30,295 nt of DNA from CAZVFE01 sp964626405 (GTDB taxonomy: Bacteria; Bacteroidota; Bacteroidia; Cytophagales; Spirosomataceae). Position 1 is the stretch's first letter. Each line of letters begins with the position of its first letter. Under the pieces are notes generated by a model, which searched no databases, had not been told where the DNA came from, and was given only the letters and a program-made list of their open reading frames with translations. The stretch spans positions 1 to 30,295 of the forward strand of contig CAZVFE010000015.1 in assembly GCA_964626405.1 (NCBI GenBank), in the 5' to 3' direction. Shown here in pieces: positions 24,038 through 30,295 of the stretch. The position numbers and the translations under genes were made by a program.

Positions 24038-24875
24038 GTTTCCATCTTCTATGAGACCATAAATATTGCTCAGGATTTCTTTTAATTGAAGATTCAAGTT
24101 CCTTTGCAAATAATTTGGTGAGTTCTCCTTCAATTTTTTGATTCATTGGATTGGAGTCTAATTCCTCAAATCTTAATGAATAATAGCCTCTGGATTTTTG
24201 TAAAAGTTCAACGTAAAATACTGGGTAATTCAAGTTTTTTGCAAATTTTTCCATACCCTTGGTAAAGGCTGTATCTTGATTTAAAAAATCTATCCAATAG
24301 GCTGAATTGGCATTTCGAGGAGATTGATCGGATAAAATACAAATAGCTCTCGTTTCTTTATTCTCATTAATTGATTTGATCGAATCTGCTTTTTCAACTA
24401 ATTGAATATTTCCGAATCTGGTTCGAGTTTCAAAAGTGAAATCATTAAACCCTTTGTTTTGTAATTTTTGATAAATTACCTCAAAAGTATAAGGGGTTAA
24501 ACCTAAACGTTGTATGGCCCATTCCCAATTACCTTGATGACCAGTTACTAAAATTATTGATTGATTGTTTTTTAAATATTTCTCAATTTTTTCAAGATGA
24601 ATAATTTCAACTCTTTTTATAAGATTTTTTTTACTAATACTATTTGCTTTAATGAATTCAACAAATATATCAGTAAAATAGCCGTAAAAATCTTTGAGAA
24701 TAGAATTTACTTCGGCCGAATTTAAATTGGGGAATGAATTTTGAATATTTTCTGTTATTACTTTTTTTCTATAGGGAAAAATATAACAAAGAATAAATTT
24801 AAATAATCTTCCATGTAAATGAAGGTTCCATAAAGGTAGTTTACTTAGGACCTTAAGAAAGTACTTTAATACCAC
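24021..24875 (-). CDS. LpxL/HtrB-type lysophospholipid acyltransferase family protein
   Basis: This 284-residue protein resembles the Kdo-dependent late acyltransferases of lipid A. The catalytic H-x4-E motif is H113/E118 in VTGHQGNWEWA, and the second family block is seen at ICILSDQSPRN. An amphipathic or hydrophobic N-terminus (about 1-35) suits peripheral inner-membrane attachment. It probably transfers an acyl chain from acyl-ACP to a lipid A precursor or, in some Bacteroidota, another amphiphile. It is monocistronic, diverging from wbqC and converging with the tsaC-like gene. The exact acceptor is unknown. Confidence 0.88.
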   Translation of the reverse strand: MVLKYFLKVLSKLPLWNLHLHGRLFKFILCYIFPYRKKVITENIQNSFPNLNSAEVNSILKDFYGYFTDIFVEFIKANSISKKNLIKRVEIIHLEKIEKYLKNNQSIILVTGHQGNWEWAIQRLGLTPYTFEVIYQKLQNKGFNDFTFETRTRFGNIQLVEKADSIKSINENKETRAICILSDQSPRNANSAYWIDFLNQDTAFTKGMEKFAKNLNYPVFYVELLQKSRGYYSLRFEELDSNPMNQKIEGELTKLFAKELESSIKRNPEQYLWSHRRWKLKRNH

Positions 24876-24890
24876 TATTTTTCGTTTTCA

Positions 24891-24922
24891 TTGAATTATT
24901 ATACAAATATAAATTAATTTTG
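24891..24922 (+). promoter_or_regulatory. Probable promoter of wbqC, placing the transcript start at the ATG
   Basis: TTG at 24891-24893, a 21-base spacer and an exact TAATTTTG at 24915-24922 match the -33/-7 consensus. The -7 box ends only four bases before the ATG at 24926, so transcription would begin at or just inside the start codon. Confidence 0.4.
24904..24911 (-). promoter_or_regulatory. Probable -7 promoter element of the LpxL-type acyltransferase gene
   Basis: On the minus strand this reads TATATTTG, an exact TAnnTTTG match, 28 bases before the ATG at 24875. It lies three bases from the opposite-strand -7 box of wbqC, so the two promoters overlap fully. Confidence 0.4.
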
Positions 24923-24925
24923 TGA

Positions 24926-25552
24926 ATGAAATTAGAAATTCACTATTTGCCAAGTATTGAATATTTTTCCTTATTAATTAAAAATTCTGGGGAAATTGAA
25001 TTTGAGATAAATGAAAACTATTCTAAGCAATCTTATCGTAATAGAGCTAGAATATTAACTGCAAATGGACCCTTTGATTTAATTGTACCAATAATTCATA
25101 ATAATGGGATAAAGCAATTAATGAAAGATGTTAAAATTAACTATGACGAAAATTGGTTAAAACAGCATATAGGTGCAATTTCTTCTGCTTATTCAAAATC
25201 TGCATTTTTTGATTATTTTTTCCCGGAAATTTTGGATATTTACAATAAAAAAATTAAATTTTTGTTTGATTTAAATATTGAGTTTATTGAATTATTTGGT
25301 AGATTTCTTGGAACAACCATTATCTTCCAATTATCAGAAGATTTTGATATAAGTAAAGAGGAAAAATTTTATAATTTAATACATCCAAAACGTCCGGAAA
25401 ATTGGACTAATGGAAAAATTGTTGGAGATTACCAATATTTTCAATGTTTTGGAAATGAATTTTCACCAAATTTATCTATTTTAGATTTATTAATGAACCA
25501 AGGTAGAGATACTTTGAAGATTTTAAATAATACTAAATTTCGAACCAAATAA
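24926..25552 (+). CDS. WbqC family protein
   Basis: This 208-residue protein has the WbqC pattern. It opens with HYLPSIEYFSLL, followed by the YRNRARILTANGPFDLIVPI block, the WLKQHIGAISSAYSKSAFFDYFFPEI block and the C-terminal FGNEFSPNLSILDLLMNQG block. WbqC-like proteins occur in O-antigen clusters of other bacteria and as conserved single genes across Bacteroidota. The biochemical activity is not established, though a role in surface polysaccharide or glycan assembly is often assumed. The conserved block begins at residue 6, so the ATG at 24926 cannot be moved downstream without loss. It diverges from the LpxL-like gene. Confidence 0.85.
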   Translation: MKLEIHYLPSIEYFSLLIKNSGEIEFEINENYSKQSYRNRARILTANGPFDLIVPIIHNNGIKQLMKDVKINYDENWLKQHIGAISSAYSKSAFFDYFFPEILDIYNKKIKFLFDLNIEFIELFGRFLGTTIIFQLSEDFDISKEEKFYNLIHPKRPENWTNGKIVGDYQYFQCFGNEFSPNLSILDLLMNQGRDTLKILNNTKFRTK

Positions 25553-25593
25553 GGGTTTTATTTGTTTAAAATTAAATAACTGTAAATAAATAT

Positions 25594-28134
25594 ATGGAGG
25601 CTAAATTTTCAAATAGAGTTAAAGATGTCATAACCTTTGCTAGAGAAGAAGCCTTAAGATTGGGACATAATTATATTGGTACTGAGCATTTCTTGCTAGG
25701 ATTGATTAGAGATGGGGAGGGTGCTGGTATTAATTTATTAATCAAATCAGGTGTTTCTTTGGATAAGTTAAAGGAAAATATTGAGGATTCTACCTCATCC
25801 ACTGGAGAAGATTCCCTAAAAAATAATTTAACAAACATCCCACTTACCAAACAAGCGGAAAAAGTATTGCGCCTTACCTATTTGGAAGCAAAATATTTTA
25901 AGACCAATATTGTAGAGACAGACCATCTTTTAATGGCCATTTTACGTGATGAGGATAATATTGCTACTCAAATCCTTGAAAAACATCAGGTATATTATGA
26001 CTTAATAAAGGAAATGGTTGAATTCCAATCTGGAATGGCTAAACCGAATAAAGAACAACCTAAAGCTTCTATGGATACAGATGATAATGATGATGATAGT
26101 CGACTTTATGGAGGAGGTGGAGGGAATAACCCTGGAGGAACAACGCGAGTAGGAGAGAAGAGTAAAACCCCTGTTTTAGACAATTTTGGTAGAGATTTAA
26201 CTAAAGTTGCGGAATTGGGCAAGTTGGATCCAATTGTGGGTAGAGAAAAGGAAATTGAGCGAGTAGCCCAGATATTATCTCGAAGAAAAAAGAATAATCC
26301 AATATTAATTGGTGAGCCAGGAGTAGGTAAAACAGCTATTGCCGAAGGTTTAGCATTAAGAATTATTTCTAAGAAAGTTTCGCGTGTTTTATATGGAAAA
26401 CGAGTAATTACATTAGATTTAGCTTCTGTAGTTGCAGGTACTAAATATCGTGGACAGTTTGAGGAAAGAATGAAAGCTATTATGAATGAACTGGAGAAAT
26501 CTACTGATGTTATCCTGTTCATTGATGAATTACATACTATTGTAGGTGCGGGTGGTGCTTCAGGTTCACTTGATGCATCAAATATGTTTAAACCAGCATT
26601 AGCAAGAGGAGATATTCAAGTTATTGGAGCTACTACTTTAGATGAATACCGTCAGTATATTGAAAAAGATGGCGCCTTGGCAAGACGTTTTCAAACGGTG
26701 ATGGTAGATGCAACAAGTATTGAAGAAACCATTGAGATATTAAATAACATAAAATCAAAGTACGAAGACCATCATCATGTATCCTATACAGATGATGCAA
26801 TTATTGCGGCGGTGAAATTATCTGAAAGATATATTTCTGATAGGTTTTTGCCTGATAAAGCCATAGATGTTATTGATGAAGTTGGTGCAAAAGTACATAT
26901 TTCAAATATTGAAGTTCCGGTTGAGATTGTTCAAATGGAATCAGATATTGAAGCAATTAAAAAGGAGAAAAATTTAGTTGTTAAAAGTCAGAAATACGAG
27001 GAAGCAGCCCATTTACGTGATAAGGAAAAGAAATTAATTGCTCAATTAGAACAGGCAAAGAAGGAATGGGAAGAGGATTCGAAGAAAAAGAAATTTACTG
27101 TTAATGAGGAAAATGTAGCATCTGTTATTGCACAGATGACAGGTATTACTGTAAATAAAGTGGCGACAAGTGAGGGGGAGAAATTATTAAATATGGTTCC
27201 TGAATTACAGAAAAATGTAATTGGGCAGGATGATGCCATTAAAAAATTAGTTAAGGCAATTCAAAGGACGAGAGTAGGTTTAAAAGATCCTAAAAAACCT
27301 ATTGGTTCTTTTATATTCTTAGGTCCAACAGGAGTTGGGAAAACTGAGTTAGCAAAAGTTTTGGCTCATTATTTATTTGATAAGTCTGATGCTTTAATAA
27401 GAATTGATATGAGTGAATACATGGAAAAATTCACTGTATCAAGACTAGTTGGTGCGCCTCCGGGGTATGTTGGATATGAAGAAGGGGGACAATTAACCGA
27501 AAAAATTCGAAGAAAGCCTTATTCTGTAATTTTATTAGATGAGATTGAAAAGGCGCATCCTGATGTATTCAATTTATTGCTACAAGTTTTGGATGATGGA
27601 ATTTTAACAGATGGTTTAGGAAGAAGAGTAGATTTTAGAAATACCATTATTATCATGACATCGAATATTGGTGCCAGAGATTTAAAAGATTTTGGATCAG
27701 GAATTGGATTCTCAACCAAATCGAAGGTGGATAATATGGAGGAACATGCCAGAACTACAATTCAGAATGCAATGAAAAAAGCATTTTCTCCTGAATTTAT
27801 TAATAGACTTGATGATATCATTGTATTTAATTCTTTACAAAAAGAAGATTTATTTAAGATAATTGATATTCTTCTTAAAAATTTACATGGTAGAATTGAT
27901 TCTATTGGATTTAAAATTCAATTGGATGAATCTGCTAAAGAATTTTTAGCTGAGAAGGGGTATGATCCACAATATGGTGCACGACCTTTAAACAGGGCCA
28001 TTCAGAAATATTTGGAAGATCCTTTGGCAGAAGAAATTTTAAAAGGAGAATTGAAGGAAAATGAATCATTAAAAATTTCCCACAAAGCAGGAGAGGATAG
28101 TTTAACCATAACAAGATCAAAAAGTAAAAAATAA
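25594..28134 (+). CDS. clpC: ATP-dependent Clp protease ATP-binding subunit ClpC
   Basis: The 846-residue Hsp100/Clp unfoldase has two N-terminal Clp repeats (residues 1-150) and an acidic/Gly-rich spacer (about 155-180). AAA domain 1 has Walker A GEPGVGKT at 240-247 and Walker B VILFIDELH. A coiled middle segment carries a UVR-like motif around 460-480 (KYEEAAHLRDKEK). AAA domain 2 has Walker A GPTGVGKT at 577-584. The IGF tripeptide at 704-706 is the ClpP-docking loop, so it should feed ClpP. The UVR-containing short middle domain marks ClpC rather than ClpB. fabG starts four bases after its stop, so the two are probably co-transcribed. No mcsAB or ctsR genes are nearby. Confidence 0.95.
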   Translation: MEAKFSNRVKDVITFAREEALRLGHNYIGTEHFLLGLIRDGEGAGINLLIKSGVSLDKLKENIEDSTSSTGEDSLKNNLTNIPLTKQAEKVLRLTYLEAKYFKTNIVETDHLLMAILRDEDNIATQILEKHQVYYDLIKEMVEFQSGMAKPNKEQPKASMDTDDNDDDSRLYGGGGGNNPGGTTRVGEKSKTPVLDNFGRDLTKVAELGKLDPIVGREKEIERVAQILSRRKKNNPILIGEPGVGKTAIAEGLALRIISKKVSRVLYGKRVITLDLASVVAGTKYRGQFEERMKAIMNELEKSTDVILFIDELHTIVGAGGASGSLDASNMFKPALARGDIQVIGATTLDEYRQYIEKDGALARRFQTVMVDATSIEETIEILNNIKSKYEDHHHVSYTDDAIIAAVKLSERYISDRFLPDKAIDVIDEVGAKVHISNIEVPVEIVQMESDIEAIKKEKNLVVKSQKYEEAAHLRDKEKKLIAQLEQAKKEWEEDSKKKKFTVNEENVASVIAQMTGITVNKVATSEGEKLLNMVPELQKNVIGQDDAIKKLVKAIQRTRVGLKDPKKPIGSFIFLGPTGVGKTELAKVLAHYLFDKSDALIRIDMSEYMEKFTVSRLVGAPPGYVGYEEGGQLTEKIRRKPYSVILLDEIEKAHPDVFNLLLQVLDDGILTDGLGRRVDFRNTIIIMTSNIGARDLKDFGSGIGFSTKSKVDNMEEHARTTIQNAMKKAFSPEFINRLDDIIVFNSLQKEDLFKIIDILLKNLHGRIDSIGFKIQLDESAKEFLAEKGYDPQYGARPLNRAIQKYLEDPLAEEILKGELKENESLKISHKAGEDSLTITRSKSKK

Positions 28135-28138
28135 ATTA

Positions 28139-28885
28139 ATGAAGTTATTTGAAGGAAAAGTAGCATTAGTAACTGGTGCCTCAAGAGGAATTGGTCGTTC
28201 TATTGCAATTGAATTTGCGAAATCAGGTGCAAATGTTGCATTCACTTATTTATCCTCTGTTGAGAAAGGGGAGAGCTTAGTAAAGGAATTAGAAACTTTT
28301 GGTATTAAAGCCAAAGGTTACCGTTCTGATGCAAGTGATTATCAACAAGCAGAAGATTTAGTAAATCAGGTATTGGCAGACCTAGGCCAAATTGATGTAT
28401 TAGTTAATAATGCAGGTATTACAAGAGATGGATTATTAATGAGAATGTCTGAAGAGCAATGGGATGAGGTTATCAGGGTGAATTTAAAGTCTGTTTTTAA
28501 TTTATCAAAAGCAGCAATGAAACCTATGATGAAAGCTCGTTCTGGTTCCATTATCAATTTATCCTCCATTGTTGGGGTTAAAGGAAATGCTGGACAAGCT
28601 AATTATGCAGCATCCAAAGCTGGAATAATCGGTTTTTCAAAGTCTATGGCTTTAGAAGTAGGTTCCAGAAATATCCGTTGTAATGTAATTGCTCCAGGAT
28701 TTATTGAGACTGAAATGACAGGAGAATTAAATGAAGCGACTGTTGAGGAATGGAAGAAAAATATTCCTATGAAACGTGGTGGTGAGGCTGAGGAAGTAGC
28801 AAAAGTATGCCTATTTTTAGGTTCTGATATGTCTTCCTATGTCACCGGTCAAGTAATACAAGTTGATGGTGGATTATTAACCTAA
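28139..28885 (+). CDS. fabG: 3-oxoacyl-[acyl-carrier-protein] reductase
   Basis: This 248-residue short-chain dehydrogenase reduces 3-oxoacyl-ACP with NADPH in type II fatty acid synthesis. The Rossmann motif TGASRGIG, the NNAG turn, catalytic S143, Y156 and K160 (in SSIVG and NYAASK), and the C-terminal YVTGQVIQVDGG are intact. The alpha4-alpha5 sequence NAGITRDGLLMRM is characteristic of FabG among SDRs. It lies four bases after clpC, and its TAA shares a base with the next start (TAATG). No other fab gene is present. Acetoacetyl-CoA reductases are close relatives, but FabG is the better call. Confidence 0.94.
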   Translation: MKLFEGKVALVTGASRGIGRSIAIEFAKSGANVAFTYLSSVEKGESLVKELETFGIKAKGYRSDASDYQQAEDLVNQVLADLGQIDVLVNNAGITRDGLLMRMSEEQWDEVIRVNLKSVFNLSKAAMKPMMKARSGSIINLSSIVGVKGNAGQANYAASKAGIIGFSKSMALEVGSRNIRCNVIAPGFIETEMTGELNEATVEEWKKNIPMKRGGEAEEVAKVCLFLGSDMSSYVTGQVIQVDGGLLT

Positions 28886-30129
28886 TGAAATATATTCGAT
28901 TATTATTAATCAGTTTACTGATTTTATCCTGGGGATGCGTAAGTTATCACCCTGATTTAACAAATCAGGTAAAATTTAAAGCATATCCTCAGGATAATTT
29001 TCTTTATGGTAAAGCAAATTTTGATGTAGAAATTCCTTTAGACATTATAAATAATTCCCAGTTATTTAAAAAAGGTGAATTGTTATTCAATAATAAATCA
29101 AAGATTGTCAATTTTCCTTTGAAGTTATATTGGGATGATGAAATTAAATTTGAAAATCCTAAGGAAGATCAATTAATTGTTCATATGCCAATTAATTGGG
29201 TTGCAGAACCTAATATAATGGGTATTTCAGCTGGAAAAATTAAAGGTAGTAACTCCATTGACTTAATTTCTGAATTAAGGGTAGAATCTGGCAAATTAAA
29301 TTGGCAGGTAAAGGATTATCTTTATAATTGGAAAGAAAAGCCGGAATTGAAGGTATTGGGTGCAAATTTAAATTTGGCCACTTCATTAGATTCCTTTTTG
29401 AAAAACAAAAACAATAAGCAAAATTTAATTCGAGAAATAAATAATTCAACTGAAAAGTTATTTTCTAAAAATGAATTAAATGATTTTAAATTAAAATATT
29501 TACAAAAATTGAGTTTAAGGCAGGAGGGTTTGAAATTGAATCTCGATCAAATTTCAATAAATAATTTACACCTGAGAAATTCAAATATGTTTTTTAAGGG
29601 TTATTTTACAGGAACTATATTTTGGGGAGATTTCGGCAATGCAAAAAATATTCCTACAGCAGATGGATTTCCGATTTATTTGAAAATTCCATTTTTTCAG
29701 ATAGAGACAGAGTTAGAAAAAATTCTATATCAAAAGAAACCTGGGGTTAAAATTCAATTTTCTAAAGAAAATGGTAATTTGAATTGTAAGGTTTTAAACT
29801 ATCTTGGAGATAAATCAGAACTTAATTTTATTTTAAAACCAGTTATTGAAGACAAATCTATTCGATTTTATCCTGTGGAAATTGAAGCGATTAAATTGGG
29901 TTTAGCTAAATCTAGTGTAAAAAATACTATTAAAAAGAAAATTGGAAAATCTATTTCTTCAATTTCATTCAATCTAAAAGATGCCTTAAAATTTCAATCC
30001 TCTGGAAATAATTATTTGAAGTATAATATCTTAAATCAAAACTATAAAATTGAAGAGTTATACCTGAATGATAGTAGTATCGGAGGATTAATTCTTCTTC
30101 CTTCTATTATTTATTTTAAAAATTATTAA
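28885..30129 (+). CDS. Probable DUF4403-like envelope protein
   Basis: This 414-residue protein begins with a hydrophobic export signal ending LSWGC at residue 18. It may be a lipoprotein, although Ser at -3 and Trp at -2 make a poor lipobox; no Asp/Glu-rich surface-export signal follows the Cys. The rest is beta-rich with repeated IPL/FPL/MPI segments (DVEIPLDI, IVNFPLKLYW, LIVHMPINW) and a similar second half. This recalls the DUF4403 family, whose members have duplicated lipid-binding-like beta domains. I hold that family call loosely. It is coupled to fabG by a one-base overlap, ends in TAA that forms part of the rnpB -7 box, and has no assigned function. Confidence 0.55.
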   Translation: MKYIRLLLISLLILSWGCVSYHPDLTNQVKFKAYPQDNFLYGKANFDVEIPLDIINNSQLFKKGELLFNNKSKIVNFPLKLYWDDEIKFENPKEDQLIVHMPINWVAEPNIMGISAGKIKGSNSIDLISELRVESGKLNWQVKDYLYNWKEKPELKVLGANLNLATSLDSFLKNKNNKQNLIREINNSTEKLFSKNELNDFKLKYLQKLSLRQEGLKLNLDQISINNLHLRNSNMFFKGYFTGTIFWGDFGNAKNIPTADGFPIYLKIPFFQIETELEKILYQKKPGVKIQFSKENGNLNCKVLNYLGDKSELNFILKPVIEDKSIRFYPVEIEAIKLGLAKSSVKNTIKKKIGKSISSISFNLKDALKFQSSGNNYLKYNILNQNYKIEELYLNDSSIGGLILLPSIIYFKNY

Positions 30130-30134
30130 ATTTG
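30127..30134 (+). promoter_or_regulatory. Probable -7 promoter element of rnpB, overlapping the upstream stop codon
   Basis: TAAATTTG matches TAnnTTTG exactly. Its first three bases are the TAA stop of the preceding gene. RNase P RNA would start about 4-8 bases downstream. No TTG is visible at the -33 position. Confidence 0.45.
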
Positions 30135-30140
30135 TAAAGA

Positions 30141-30295
30141 GAAAATAAATTGCCTTATCGCTTTTTAAAGAGGAAAGTCCGAACAACAAAGAGCAACGTG
30201 CTTCCTAACAGGAAGGGGGATTCATCTCACAGATAGTGCCACAGAAAATAACCGCCTTCGGGTAAGGGTGAAAAGGTGAGGTAAGAGCTCACCGC
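30141..30295 (+). ncRNA. rnpB: RNase P RNA component (rnpB), 3' truncated by window edge
   Basis: Conserved bacterial RNase P RNA segments appear in order. GAGGAAAGTCC at 30170-30180 is conserved region I at P4. The AGTGCCACAGAAA block follows at 30235-30247, then ACCGCC, and the GGTAAGGGTGAAAAGGTG/GGTAAGAGCTCACCGC region ends at the window edge. The RNA is the catalytic subunit that trims tRNA 5' leaders. The 3' portion, including the second strand of P4, lies outside. The 5' end is placed from the -7 promoter element and is approximate, because the pairing strand of P1 cannot be seen. Confidence 0.93.

Noticed and set aside
25553..25593. TTTATTTG at 25557-25564 as a clpC -7 box
   Set aside because: It has a mismatch at the conserved A and no -33 partner; too weak to annotate. 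No CIRCE or CtsR-like repeat is seen either.
26106..26522. Open frame of 138 codons antisense to clpC
   Set aside because: It mirrors the conserved AAA domain of clpC and begins with a Pro-rich translation of Gly codons; no independent support.
1..30295. Mobile element, prophage, CRISPR, defence or toxin-antitoxin system
   Set aside because: No transposase, integrase, direct-repeat array, Cas, restriction or toxin-like protein is present; gene content is housekeeping throughout.

Overview
The window is an AT-rich stretch of roughly 30 kb from a chromosome of the phylum Bacteroidota (Bacteroidetes). The phylum call rests on several independent signs: a type IX secretion plug protein (DUF5103), a DUF3276 protein, WbqC, a DUF4369-type thioredoxin protein, repeated TAnnTTTG (-7) promoter elements in place of sigma70 TATAAT boxes, weak Shine-Dalgarno sequences, and signal peptides cleaved before Gln. 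I cannot place it below phylum. Coding density is very high. No stretch longer than about 110 bases lacks a gene, and I found no IS element, prophage, CRISPR array, toxin-antitoxin pair or recognisable defence locus. The region reads as core genome.

Layout. (1) 1-95: 3' part of a CAU-anticodon tRNA with its terminator. (2) 153-3928: secreted GH78 alpha-L-rhamnosidase plus RhaT, a two-gene rhamnose release and uptake unit. (3) 4027-8682: leuC-leuD-leuA-type synthase-leuB, with a -33/-7 promoter in front and a strong terminator behind. (4) 8700-16391: single genes and convergent/divergent pairs: M42 aminopeptidase, pfkA, a YdcF/ElyC-like membrane protein, a periplasmic thioredoxin-fold protein, an RlpA-like DPBB protein, DUF3276, ychF and the T9SS plug protein. 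(5) 15192-19865, minus strand: an FMN-dependent glutamate synthase-like protein, an ABC-F ATPase and the plug protein. (6) 19952-24037, plus strand: a tight five-gene run of LDH2-family oxidoreductase, mltG, 4HBT thioesterase, YihY/BrkB and the tsaC-type tRNA-modification gene. (7) 24021-25552: LpxL-type acyltransferase diverging from wbqC. (8) 25594-30129: clpC-fabG-DUF4403-like lipoprotein, followed directly by rnpB (RNase P RNA), which runs off the right edge.

The leu genes form the branch from 2-oxoisovalerate (or pyruvate, if the synthase is a citramalate synthase) to the branched-chain keto acid. MltG, RlpA, the LpxL-like enzyme and the ElyC-like protein all concern the envelope. ClpC, TsaC, YchF, ABC-F and RNase P concern protein and RNA housekeeping.

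I see no obviously new multi-gene system. The observations worth a second look are at the fine scale: genes packed so tightly that promoters lie inside neighbouring genes or stop codons, three convergent pairs with interlocked stop codons, a possibly leaderless wbqC transcript, an Asn at the Asp103 position of phosphofructokinase, and a stand-alone membrane-anchored glutamate-synthase-like FMN protein.
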